Origin: DASWED01 sp036394995
GTDB taxonomy: Bacteria; Actinomycetota; UBA4738; JACQTL01
Reading direction: 5' to 3'
DNA length: 64,000 nucleotides
Assembly (NCBI GenBank): GCA_036394995.1
Contig: DASWED010000111.1
Span: forward strand, 62,001 to 126,000
Position 1 is the stretch's first letter. The number at the start of each line of letters is the position of its first letter. The position numbers and the translations under genes are program-made. Below are positions 7,720 through 15,146 of this stretch, in pieces. Under the pieces are notes generated by a model that worked only from the letters and a program-made list of their open reading frames with translations, did no database searches and had not been told where the DNA came from.

Positions 7720-8843
7720 CGCCCCAGGGCCTTCTCGTAGACCTGCAGGGTCAGCCGGGCCGTCTCGTCCCACGAGAACCGTTCGGCCCGGGCTCGTCCC
7801 TGCACCGCCAGGCGCTCGGACAGCGCGGGATCGCCCAGCACGGACTCCATGGCCGCGGCGATCTCGCGGATGGACCCCGGGTCCACGCCCACTGCCGCGT
7901 CGCCGGCCACCTCGGGGAGCGACGTCGTGTTGGAGCACACGGTCGGAACGCCGCGAGCCATGGCCTCCAGGACCGGGAGGCCGAACCCCTCGTAGGCCGC
8001 CGGGTACACGAACAGGTCGGCCCGCCGGTACAGCGCGTCCAGTTCCTCGGGGCCGAGCGCGCCCGTGAGCACGATGTCGCCGGGTCCGGCCAGGGCCAGC
8101 TCGCGGAGCAGGGCCTGTCCGTGCCACCCCATCGGGCCGGCCAGCACCAGGGCGTGGGGCAGTCCGGTCGTGGCCACCCGGCGGTACGCCCTGACCAGTC
8201 GAACGAGGTTCTTCCTGGGCTCGAGCGTTCCCACGAACAGGGCGTAGGGCCTCGGGACCTTCAGCCGGCCCAGCACCCGATCGGGATCCCCGCCGGGGAC
8301 CTCGGGGAGGGCGGCGGCCTCCGGGATCACGTGGACCCGGGACGGATCCACCCTGGACCGGGTCAGCAGGTCCTCGGCCGTGTACCGGGACGGCGTGACG
8401 ATCGCGTCGGCCCGCCGGACGGCCGCGCGCAACCCGGTCCGGTACACCTGCCGCCACTGGCGGGGGAAGTGGGATGGCACGGCCAGGAACGCCAGGTCGT
8501 GGACCGTGACCACCAGCTTCTGCCCCCGGCGGGCCGGCGGCACCGCCACCGACGAGGGCGCGTGGACCAGGTCGCACGCGGCCGGCCGTTCGGGGAGCGC
8601 CGGGCGCCCCGTGAGGTTCCACCGAGCGTAGAGCGACCGGATCCCGCCGGGCAGTTCCTCGATGGGGAACGTGTGTGTCCACTCCTCGGGCGGCGGACCG
8701 GACGGGAACCGGGCGTGGAACAGGGTGACCTCCAGGGAGGGGTCCTGGCGAACCAGGGCCGGCACGAGGTTGCGGACGTACGTCCCGATACCTCCCGGGG
8801 CCGGGGAGAACAGCTGGTCGACGTGGAACGCGACCGAGGTCAT
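7716..8843 (-). CDS. Glycosyltransferase family 4 (GT-B)
   Basis: A 375-residue retaining glycosyltransferase of the GT1/GT4 clan. The N-terminal domain has PGGIGTYVRNLVPAL (acceptor-side glycine loop) and VVTVHDLAFL; the C-terminal donor-binding domain has YALFVGTLEPRKNLVRLVRA and the E-x7-E signature in YEGFGLPVLEAMARG, followed by TTSLPEV. This layout is typical of mannosyl- or rhamnosyl-transferases of cell-surface polysaccharides. ATG overlaps the cupin stop (ATGA) and the stop overlaps the GT2 start, so translation is coupled along the operon. Confidence 0.9.
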   Translation of the reverse strand: MTSVAFHVDQLFSPAPGGIGTYVRNLVPALVRQDPSLEVTLFHARFPSGPPPEEWTHTFPIEELPGGIRSLYARWNLTGRPALPERPAACDLVHAPSSVAVPPARRGQKLVVTVHDLAFLAVPSHFPRQWRQVYRTGLRAAVRRADAIVTPSRYTAEDLLTRSRVDPSRVHVIPEAAALPEVPGGDPDRVLGRLKVPRPYALFVGTLEPRKNLVRLVRAYRRVATTGLPHALVLAGPMGWHGQALLRELALAGPGDIVLTGALGPEELDALYRRADLFVYPAAYEGFGLPVLEAMARGVPTVCSNTTSLPEVAGDAAVGVDPGSIREIAAAMESVLGDPALSERLAVQGRARAERFSWDETARLTLQVYEKALGR

Positions 8844-9142
8844 CCCCGCGTCGCCTCCACACAGGAGCATCCCTGCGGCCCGACGGTGGCCGCGTGGCCG
8901 GTCCCCGGTTCGAGATCCAGCCGGTCCCCGGGCCCGAGCGCCACGTCGCCGTCGTCGAGGTGGAACGTGATCGAGCCGTCCAGGCAGAACAGGACCTTGT
9001 GGTACCCATGGGAGTGGCTTTCGTAGCGATCCCCGGGGCCGTTCCCCCAGAACCGCGGCGCGGACGAACCCTCCGCGGCGAACGCCGCCAGCGCGCCCCG
9101 CCGGTCCCGGACCGCGCCCGGGACGCGCGTGGCGCCCGACAC
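8840..9142 (-). CDS. Small cupin protein
   Basis: A 100-residue single-domain cupin. Motif 1 is ESHSHGYHKVLFCLDG (two histidines and a glutamate-like position) and motif 2 is LGPGDRLDLEPGTGHAA, giving a candidate metal site. Function could be sugar-nucleotide isomerisation-like, dioxygenase or simple ligand binding; the sequence does not decide. The GTG start abuts the CoA-transferase stop directly and its own stop overlaps the glycosyltransferase start. Confidence 0.75.
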   Translation of the reverse strand: MSGATRVPGAVRDRRGALAAFAAEGSSAPRFWGNGPGDRYESHSHGYHKVLFCLDGSITFHLDDGDVALGPGDRLDLEPGTGHAATVGPQGCSCVEATRG

Positions 9143-10339
9143 CTACACCACCCCCTGGGCCCGGAGCGCATCGAGCTCCTCCGGGCCGAGCCCGAGCTCG
9201 CCGCCGTACACCTCGTCGTTCGCCGAGCCCATGGCCAGGCCGGGATGTTCGATGCGGCCCGGCGTCTCCGAGAAGAGGGGGTGGGGACGGGCCAGGAGCA
9301 CCGAGCCCAGCTCGTCGTCGGGGAGGCGCTGCAGAGTCCCCCGGGCCGCGTAGTGGGGGTCGGCCACGATGCCGGCGGCGTCGAGGATCGGGGCGGCTGC
9401 GGCGTGGTGCGACTCCATGGCCTGGAGGACCTCCTCGAGCGTGTGCTCGGCGAACCACGCCTCGATCACCGCGTCCAGCTCGTCCACGTTCGCCAGGCGG
9501 TCCTGGTTCGTGGCGAACCGGGGGTCCTCCATGAGCTCGGCCCGGCCGATCGCCGTGAGGATCCGCTCGGCCACCGACTGGGACGTGCCGGAGATCGTGA
9601 CCCACGTCCCATCCTTCGTCCGGAACGCTCCCCGGGGCGCCGAGTACACGATGCGGTTGCCGATCCGGCCCGGGATCACGCCGAGGGTGTCGTACACGGC
9701 GGTGATGGGCCCCACCAGCCCGAACAGTGACTCCACCAGCGACAGGTCGATGACCTGGCCCAGTCCGCCCCGGGCGTCCCGATGGTAGAGCGCCACCATC
9801 ACCGCGAAGGCCCCCAGGAGGGCGGCCACCTCGTCGGCCAGGGCCACGGCGGGGAGCACCGGCGGACCGTCGGGGAACCCGGTCATGTGGGCCAGTCCCG
9901 AGAGCGACTCCGCCAGCGAGCCGAACCCCGGCCGGGGCGCGTACGGCCCGGTCTGGCCGAACCCGCTGGTCCGCAGGATCACCAATCGGGGGTTGCGTTC
10001 GAGCAGGCGCTCCGGGGCCAGGTTCCACCGTTCGAGCGTGCCCGGCCGGAACGACTCGGCCAGCACGTCGGCCCCGTCCACCAGCCGCAGCAGCAGCTCC
10101 TGCCCCTTCGGGTGCGAGAGGTCCAGCGTGACCGGTCGCTTGTTCCGTCCGACGTGCTTCCACAGCAGGGAGACGTCGCCCTTCTTCCACCCGAGGGTCC
10201 GGGAGGTGTCGCCGGTGCGGGGGTGCTCCACCTTGATCACGTCGGCCCCGAAGTCCGACAGGCGGGCCGTGGACCCCGGCCCCGCGATCACCGTGGCGAT
10301 GTCGAGGACGCGGATGCCCTCGAGCGGGAGGGCGCTCAT
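9143..10339 (-). CDS. CaiB/BaiF CoA-transferase (class III)
   Basis: A 398-residue family III CoA-transferase. The start is LEGIRVLDIATVIAGPG; DFGADVIKVEHPRTGD contains the loop that precedes the catalytic aspartate, which by family alignment is the D in LADEVAALLG-type helices or the D of VIDLSLVES region. GFGQTGPYAPRPGFG is the strongly conserved glycine loop. It moves CoA between carboxylic acids; the acceptor is unknown. ATG overlaps the zinc-ribbon gene stop (ATGA). Its presence among glycosyltransferases is odd and may only reflect shared transcription. Confidence 0.9.
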   Translation of the reverse strand: MSALPLEGIRVLDIATVIAGPGSTARLSDFGADVIKVEHPRTGDTSRTLGWKKGDVSLLWKHVGRNKRPVTLDLSHPKGQELLLRLVDGADVLAESFRPGTLERWNLAPERLLERNPRLVILRTSGFGQTGPYAPRPGFGSLAESLSGLAHMTGFPDGPPVLPAVALADEVAALLGAFAVMVALYHRDARGGLGQVIDLSLVESLFGLVGPITAVYDTLGVIPGRIGNRIVYSAPRGAFRTKDGTWVTISGTSQSVAERILTAIGRAELMEDPRFATNQDRLANVDELDAVIEAWFAEHTLEEVLQAMESHHAAAAPILDAAGIVADPHYAARGTLQRLPDDELGSVLLARPHPLFSETPGRIEHPGLAMGSANDEVYGGELGLGPEELDALRAQGVV

Positions 10340-10767
10340 CGAGCGAGGAGGTGTTCGGCGATCCGGTGGGCCCGCTCCAGGTCCTCGGGCACCACCAGCA
10401 CGCGGACCAGCCGGACCTGGAACCGGTACGGGTCCGCCGCCAGGTCGGTCTCGGCCGCGGCCCGGACGCCGTGCGAGCGGAGGTTGCCCGCCAGCAGCAG
10501 CGCGTCCTGCAGCGGCCACGACCCCAGGACGGCGGGCGCCTCGCCCAGGTCGTGGAGGTCGTCCACCTCGGGCGGCAGGTCGGGCCGGGCCACGCCGCGA
10601 GGACGGGGCTCGTCGTCCGCCTCCCCGGTGACGTCCGCCTCGGGCTGCGGCGCCGGCCCCGGAACCAGCTCCGCGCCGTCGTCGGCGCACACGGCGAACC
10701 CCGGCCGGTACTCCTGCCCGCACACCGGGCAGTGCCCGCCCACGGCGTTCAGGTCGTCGTTCGTCAC
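10336..10767 (-). CDS. Zinc-ribbon protein, putative DUF2007-like
   Basis: A 143-residue protein. The N-terminus has one clear C-P-V-C-G knuckle (residues 13-17) and a single cysteine further on (FAVCADDG), so a degenerate zinc ribbon. The C-terminal 75 residues (LQDALLLAGNLRSHGVRAAA and then VRVLVVPEDLERAHRIAEHL) look like the small signal-transducing DUF2007 fold that reads as a substrate-less ferredoxin-like domain. First gene of the glycosyltransferase operon; GTG start preceded by a TACGCT box at eight bases, no Shine-Dalgarno. Role unknown. Confidence 0.65.
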   Translation of the reverse strand: MTNDDLNAVGGHCPVCGQEYRPGFAVCADDGAELVPGPAPQPEADVTGEADDEPRPRGVARPDLPPEVDDLHDLGEAPAVLGSWPLQDALLLAGNLRSHGVRAAAETDLAADPYRFQVRLVRVLVVPEDLERAHRIAEHLLAR

Positions 10768-10775
10768 GGCGACCC

Positions 10776-10781
10776 AGCGTA
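10776..10781 (-). promoter_or_regulatory. -10 box of the glycosyltransferase operon
   Basis: TACGCT on the minus strand ending eight bases before the GTG start of the zinc-ribbon gene; spacing fits transcription starting at the GTG itself (leaderless). Confidence 0.45.
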
Positions 10782-10814
10782 GCCGACCGGATCGGGACCG
10801 GGACAGGTCCGGCG

Positions 10815-11150
10815 CTACTCGCAGTGCTGGGTCGAGCCGGTGCGGGGGCCCTGGAGGCACGAGTCGGTTCCCGGGCCTCCGTCCATGCCGTCGCCGCCGG
10901 CCCCGCCCTTCAGCACGTCGTCGCCGCCCAAGCCGAACAGGTCGTCGTTCCCGGCGCCGCCGGTGAGGACGTTCGGACCCGCGGACCCCCGGAGCTCGTC
11001 CGCCAGCTTCGATCCCGCAGGCGCTCGATCCCGAAGAGTCGGTCCGTCCCGTCGCCCCTGGCCAGCCCGGTCCCGATGTTCGCCGTGACGGCCGCGGCCG
11101 AGTGGGCGAAGCTCGGGGCGGGCGGTGCCGCATTGTGGCCGCGTGTGGAT
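10815..11150 (-). pseudogene. RTX calcium-repeat protein relic, frameshifted
   Basis: The C-terminal part of a secreted haemolysin-type calcium-binding protein. In one minus-strand frame lies AAAVTANIGTGLARGDGTD then RLFGIERLR; one base out of frame it continues SKLADELRGSAGPNVLTGG, AGNDDLFGLGGDDVLKGG and a GPGTDSC...CE ending, which is the usual close of actinobacterial RTX proteins. Inserting one G in the GGG at 11014-11016 would join the two frames. No start codon or signal peptide is found upstream, so even with the frame repaired only a fragment is present. Confidence 0.6.
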
Positions 11151-11158
11151 ACCCGGCG

Positions 11159-11407
11159 CTACCGGGCGTCGCCGCGGCCGATGAAGGTCGGCGTCCCGCG
11201 ACGGGCGAAGGCCATCCTGATCCCGGCCCGCCAGCTGCTGCCGGTGATGCGACGGGTCTGGACGGCGCCCATGCCCGAGGCGTCCACCCGTCCGGCCAGG
11301 GCCCACAGCGCGGGCGGCTTCTGCTCCTCGGCGAAGTAGCGCTCCAGGGCGGCCAGCACGGCCTGCTCCTCCTGCGGCGAGAGTCCCTCCGGCAGCTCGA
11401 ATCTCAT
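11159..11407 (-). CDS. Acyl-CoA carboxylase epsilon-like small subunit
   Basis: An 82-residue protein about 80 bases downstream of the carboxyltransferase gene, the position where actinomycetes encode the small AccE/PccE subunit. It opens with PEGLSPQEEQAVLAALERYF, resembling the helix found in epsilon subunits, and continues with W-x-L-A-G-R and WRAGIRMAFARRGTP. In Streptomyces and Mycobacterium epsilon joins the beta subunit and raises activity. Sequence similarity in this family is low, so the assignment leans on position and size. Confidence 0.55.
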   Translation of the reverse strand: MRFELPEGLSPQEEQAVLAALERYFAEEQKPPALWALAGRVDASGMGAVQTRRITGSSWRAGIRMAFARRGTPTFIGRGDAR

Positions 11408-11488
11408 CCGATCGGGGGGCTACCGCTCGGCTTTGCCCCCTCCCCTCCTCCGGTCCATTCGGCCTCGCTCATGAGCCCCCCGAACCCC

Positions 11489-13090
11489 CTACAGCGGGAT
11501 GTTCCCGTGTTTGCGGGGCGGGACGGCCTCCCGCTTGGTGGACAGCATCCGCAGGGAGCGGATCAGCCGCGAACGGGTCTCCGCGGGCTCGATCACGTCG
11601 TCGACGTACCCGCGTTCGGCGGCGATGTAGGGGTTCGCGAACTTGCGTTCGTAGTCCGCGATGAGCTCCTTACGCTTCGCTTCCTTGTCCTCCGCGGCCT
11701 CGATCTCGCGGCGCATGACGATGTTCACCGCGCCCTCCGGGCCCATCACCGCGATCTCCGCGGTGGGCCACGCGTAGCACACGTCGGCCCGGAGGTGCTT
11801 GGAGTTCATGACCACGTACGCGCCTCCGTAGGCCTTGCGGGTGATCACGGTCATCTTCGGCACGGTGGCCTCGGCGAACGCGTACAGGAGCTTCGCGCCG
11901 TGGCGGATGATCCCGCCGAACTCCTGGGCGGTGCCGGGCAGGAACCCCGGCACGTCCTCGAACACCAGCAGCGGGATGTTGAACGCGTCGCAGAACCGCA
12001 CGAACCGCGCCGCCTTCTCGGAGGACTCGATGTCGAGCGTCCCGGCCAGAACCTTGGGCTGGTTCGCCACCACCCCGATCGACCGGCCGTCCAGCCGGGC
12101 GAATCCCACCAGGATGCTCATGGCGTACAGCGGGTGGACCTCGTAGAACTCGCCGTCGTCCACGACCTTCTGGATGATCGCCCGCATGTCGTACGCGGCC
12201 CGGGCCGACGGCGGCACGATGTCGTTCAGCGACTCGTCCCGGGCATCGGGGTCCTCGGCGGGAGAGAATGCCGGGGCGTCCTCCAGGTTGTTCGACGGCA
12301 GGAACGACAGCAGGTACCGGACCTGGGCCAGGCAGTCCTCCTCGTCCTCGGCCAGGAACTGGGCAACACCCGACCGCGTGTTGTGCGTGACGGCCCCGCC
12401 GAGCTGCTCGAACGACACGTCCTCGCCGGTCACCGTCTTGATGACCTCGGGGCCGGTGATGAACATGTGCGAGGTGTCGCGGACCATGTACACGAAGTCC
12501 GTGATCGCGGGGGAGTACACTGCTCCGCCCGCGCAGGGGCCCATGATCATCGAGATCTGGGGGATCACCCCGCTCGCGCGGACGTTCCGGTCGAAGATGT
12601 AGCCGTACCCGGCCAGCGAGGTGGCGCCCTCCTGGATGCGGGCCCCGCCGGAGTCGTTGATGCCGATGACCGGGGCGCCGGTGGCCACCGCGAGGTCCAT
12701 GATCTTGCACACCTTCTCGGCGAACACCTCGCCCAGCGAGCCGCCGAACACGGTGAAGTCCTGGGAGAACACGAACACCTTGCGGCCGTCGACGGTCCCC
12801 CAGCCCGTCACCACGCCGTCGCCGTAGGGACGGTTCTTCTCCATGCCGAAGTCGTGGGCGCGGTGGCGGGTCAGGGCGTCCGTCTCGACGAACGACCCCT
12901 TGTCCAGCAGGAGGTCCAGCCGCTCCCGGGCCGTGAGCTTCCCCCGGGCGTGCTGCTTTCGGATTGCCTCCTCGCCACCCCCCAGCAGGGTCTCGGCCTT
13001 GCGCTGGCGGAGCTCCTCGATCCGCTCCGCGATGGACCGCGGGGCCGGACGGCCGTTCTTGGCGGCGCGCTCCTCTTCCGTGGTGGCCAT
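11489..13090 (-). CDS. Acyl-CoA carboxylase carboxyltransferase (beta) subunit
   Basis: A 533-residue carboxyltransferase that moves CO2 from biotin to propionyl-CoA or acetyl-CoA, giving methylmalonyl- or malonyl-CoA. Family hallmarks: RIEELRQRKAETLLGGGEEA, GKLTARERLDLLLDKGSF, the N-terminal oxyanion loop GINDSGGARIQEG, GPCAGGAVYSPA, and the C-terminal GGIIRHGAKLLYAFAEATVP and RKAYGGAYVVMNSKHL. Length is typical of PccB/AccD5. The biotinylated alpha subunit is not in the window. Its promoter lies inside a perfect 12-base inverted repeat immediately upstream, suggesting specific repression. Confidence 0.93.
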   Translation of the reverse strand: MATTEEERAAKNGRPAPRSIAERIEELRQRKAETLLGGGEEAIRKQHARGKLTARERLDLLLDKGSFVETDALTRHRAHDFGMEKNRPYGDGVVTGWGTVDGRKVFVFSQDFTVFGGSLGEVFAEKVCKIMDLAVATGAPVIGINDSGGARIQEGATSLAGYGYIFDRNVRASGVIPQISMIMGPCAGGAVYSPAITDFVYMVRDTSHMFITGPEVIKTVTGEDVSFEQLGGAVTHNTRSGVAQFLAEDEEDCLAQVRYLLSFLPSNNLEDAPAFSPAEDPDARDESLNDIVPPSARAAYDMRAIIQKVVDDGEFYEVHPLYAMSILVGFARLDGRSIGVVANQPKVLAGTLDIESSEKAARFVRFCDAFNIPLLVFEDVPGFLPGTAQEFGGIIRHGAKLLYAFAEATVPKMTVITRKAYGGAYVVMNSKHLRADVCYAWPTAEIAVMGPEGAVNIVMRREIEAAEDKEAKRKELIADYERKFANPYIAAERGYVDDVIEPAETRSRLIRSLRMLSTKREAVPPRKHGNIPL

Positions 13091-13091
13091 G

Positions 13092-13122
13092 GTCCCGCGA
13101 GTCTAGCCCCGACTCGCGGGAC
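13092..13122 (-). promoter_or_regulatory. Inverted repeat overlapping the carboxyltransferase promoter
   Basis: Two perfect 12-base arms, GTCCCGCGAGTC and GACTCGCGGGAC, separated by seven bases. On the minus strand a TAGACT -10 box (13100-13105) straddles the loop and one arm and ends nine bases before the ATG at 13090. The arrangement fits an operator that blocks RNA polymerase; as RNA it would also form a very stable hairpin after the VOC gene, but no T-run follows, so a terminator is less likely. Confidence 0.6.
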
Positions 13123-13148
13123 CCGGCCTCCGGCTTGACGGAACGCTG

Positions 13149-13535
13149 CTACGAAGCCGGTGTCTGCTGCCCCACGTTCAGGATGTTGCCGTCGGGGTCC
13201 TTGAACCAGGCCCCCTTGAAGGTTCCGGCGTCCGCGATGCCCCGTTCGTCGGTCTTCAGCCCCGGGAAGTCGTACTGCTCGAATGTGATTCCCTTCGCGG
13301 CGAGCTCGTCCACCACGCGGTCGATGTCGTCCACCAACCAGGTAGCCGCGGTCGCCTGCGACGTCCCGGCGAACTGGCTCGGGTACACCAGCAGTCTGGC
13401 CCCTCCGGACTCGTACAGGATGCCGCCCTCGTCCTCCATGTCGACCTTGAGCCCGAGGGTCTCCTCGTAGAAGCTGCGGGCGCGAGCGAGATCGCCGGTA
13501 GCGATCGTCGCTGCAACCGGATAACTCTCCAACAT
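13149..13535 (-). CDS. VOC superfamily protein (glyoxalase-like)
   Basis: A 128-residue protein with the two beta-alpha-beta-beta-beta modules of the vicinal-oxygen-chelate fold. AATIATGDLARARSFYEETL is the first module start, and AWFKDPDGNILNVGQQ is the typical C-terminal strand. The usual metal-binding histidine at the first strand is replaced by alanine/threonine (VAATIA), which is common in the lyase- or antibiotic-sequestering subgroup. Substrate unknown. A related, frameshifted copy lies directly upstream, so the two arose by tandem duplication. Confidence 0.8.
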   Translation of the reverse strand: MLESYPVAATIATGDLARARSFYEETLGLKVDMEDEGGILYESGGARLLVYPSQFAGTSQATAATWLVDDIDRVVDELAAKGITFEQYDFPGLKTDERGIADAGTFKGAWFKDPDGNILNVGQQTPAS

Positions 13536-13596
13536 CGGCGCTCACCTCCCACGGCGAACGTACGCGCCATGCCCGGTGTTCGGCAAGTCGGAGGGT

Positions 13597-13973
13597 CTAC
13601 GAGGGGAGCTGGACGACCCCGAGGATGTTCCCCTCGGTGTCCTTGAACCACGCCGAGCGCAGCGGCCCGAACGTGGCGATGCCGTGCTCGTCGGTGGTCC
13701 CCTCGTAGCGCTCCATCGTCACGCCGCGGTCCACCAGATCCGTCACCGTGGCCTCGATGTCCTCTACCGCCCACCCCGCGGTGGTGGCCTGGTTCGTCCC
13801 GGCGCTCCGGCTCGGGTAGACCAGGAACCGGGTCCCGCCGGCGGACTCGTAGAACACGCCCCCCGGGGCCACGCTGGCGGGCGTGAACCCAGCTTCTCCT
13901 CGTAGAACTCCCGAGCCCGGTCGAGGTCCGAGGCCGGGATCGTGGTGTGCATCGGGCTGTCGGACAGCGACAT
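13597..13973 (-). pseudogene. VOC protein, broken by a one-base frameshift
   Basis: A tandem paralogue of the gene at 13149. The first part reads MSLSDSPMHTTIPASDLDRA then REFYEEKLG; one frame over it continues FTPASVAPGGVFYESAGGTR and ends AWFKDTEGNILGVVQLPS. Adding one G to the GGG on the minus strand (13888-13890) restores KLGFTPASVAPGG, exactly the motif expected. The downstream sequence has no other lesion, so this may be a sequencing error rather than a dead gene. The start at 13973 has GGAGG eleven bases upstream. Confidence 0.75.
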
Positions 13974-14186
13974 CTCGCCGATCACCTCCGGCCGCGAACG
14001 GTATGGCCCGGCGGCACGAAAGGGCAAGCCGGATCTAGCCGCGTCCAGCTGCTCCACCAAGACTTCGGGCTCGGGAGTCACGGAGGCACGCGTGAGAGCC
14101 CGCTGTGATCAGCAGGCGGCTGTTGGTCGAGGCCGCGTGGGCATCGAGTCCCGCCGCCCCCGGCCCTCGGGCGCTGCACCCACGTC

Positions 14187-14440
14187 ATGGCCATGAAGCT
14201 CGTGGTGATCGTGGTCCGAATCGTCAACGGCTCGCTGACGAGCGCCGACTACAAGAACAACAACATCCGGAGCGTGGACGTGGCCGACGACACGGTGCTG
14301 AACGGCGGGCTCACCGGCGCCGACGTCAAGATCAGAGCGGCGTCGACACCTGCGTGTCGAGTGTCCGGTACGGCCAGCTGTGCGTCAGGGTGGAGAACTT
14401 TGCCCGCGTGTTCACTGAAGCGCTCGCTCACTTGAGGCGA
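14187..14440 (+). pseudogene. Truncated secreted-repeat protein relic
   Basis: Reads VNGSLTSADYKNNNIRSVDV then NGGLTGADVK, the N-S-L-T-x-x-D-x-K repeat type seen in secreted actinobacterial proteins. One base out of frame it continues VDTCVSSVRYGQLCVRVENF and ARVFTEALAHLR, which is the usual following domain of that family. The frame then runs into unrelated DNA at about 14436-14446. So the gene has lost its start, suffered a frameshift and lost its 3' end. Confidence 0.5.
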
Positions 14441-14630
14441 GCCGGCCCAGGTGGCGGCGGACCCGAACCACGGCGAGCCCGGACGCCTCGGCCAGCCGAT
14501 CGGCCGTTCGAGGGCCGACGGCCAGCGCCCCGGCCACGGCCAGGCGTTCGGGGTCGGCCAGCGCGCGCAGCACCTCGTCGGGCGACGGGGCCGTCCACGA
14601 CCGCTCCTCACCGGGTCCCGGAGCGGTCAC
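14412..14630 (-). pseudogene. Truncated winged-helix (ArsR-like) regulator
   Basis: The first 60 residues form a good winged-helix DNA-binding domain: VLRALADPERLAVAGAL, then GPRTADRLAEASGLAVVRVR and RHLGRLA. After that the frame runs only six residues to a stop, in DNA that belongs to the opposing relic at 14187-14440. The wing and C-terminal domain (DUF2087-type in relatives) are missing. The GTG start overlaps the PPC-domain gene stop as GTGA, so the 5' end keeps its original operon context. Confidence 0.55.
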
Positions 14631-15061
14631 TGCCAGACGGCGAGCCCCAGGTCGTCCTCGAGCTGCCGGACCGGCGCCGGGCCGTCCAGGCGCCGGAAGT
14701 AGGCCTCGATGAGGAACACCCGCGTCCCCTGGATGAGGTGTCCCGCGACCGCCTTCCCGTCGGCCCCGCTCCCGGTGACGTGGATGTGCACGAACGGCTT
14801 CCCGTCCTTCAGCGACACGTTCCCCACGCCCCCGGAGATCTCGTGCGGTGCCTCGTATTCGTGGTGCTCGTACTCGTGCGTGTCCTGCCGGTAGTACGCC
14901 ACGGCCAGGCGTTCCACCGCCCCCACGATCTGCAGCGTGGCCGCCTCCAGGCCGAGCTCCGCGGCCGCCTCGTTCAGCGAGTCCAGCAGGTCCGACCCGC
15001 GCTCCAGGCGGACGAACGCCGCCCTCTTGTCGTCGGACGGGTAGATGCGCATTGCGCTCAC
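14627..15061 (-). CDS. PPC/DUF296 domain protein
   Basis: A 144-residue protein matching the plant-and-prokaryote-conserved (PPC, DUF296) domain. The RLERGSDLLDSLNEAAAELG opening, ATLQIVGAVERLAVAYY, and HIHVTGSGADGKAVAGHLIQ (with the H-x-H plus distant H site) are characteristic. Bacterial members are trimeric, possibly metal-binding, and of uncertain function, sometimes called DNA-binding. It is the first gene of a short minus-strand unit whose second gene, a winged-helix regulator, is truncated. Confidence 0.8.
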   Translation of the reverse strand: MSAMRIYPSDDKRAAFVRLERGSDLLDSLNEAAAELGLEAATLQIVGAVERLAVAYYRQDTHEYEHHEYEAPHEISGGVGNVSLKDGKPFVHIHVTGSGADGKAVAGHLIQGTRVFLIEAYFRRLDGPAPVRQLEDDLGLAVWQ

Positions 15062-15132
15062 GCTCCTCGAGGTTCGATCGACTGGCCCCTCGCCCGAGCC
15101 GGGCGTCGAGTCCCGATGTCAGTGGTGGGTCC

Positions 15133-15138
15133 TAGCAT
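15133..15138 (+). promoter_or_regulatory. -10 box for the Fe-S nuclease gene
   Basis: TAGCAT ending eight bases before the GTG start at 15147, with no Shine-Dalgarno in between; spacing suggests a leaderless transcript. Confidence 0.45.
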
Positions 15139-15146
15139 CGGCCCCC

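Noticed and set aside
13092..13122. Intrinsic terminator for the VOC gene
   Set aside because: The hairpin is strong but has no T-run and overlaps a -10 box placed at promoter distance from the next gene; an operator is a better reading.
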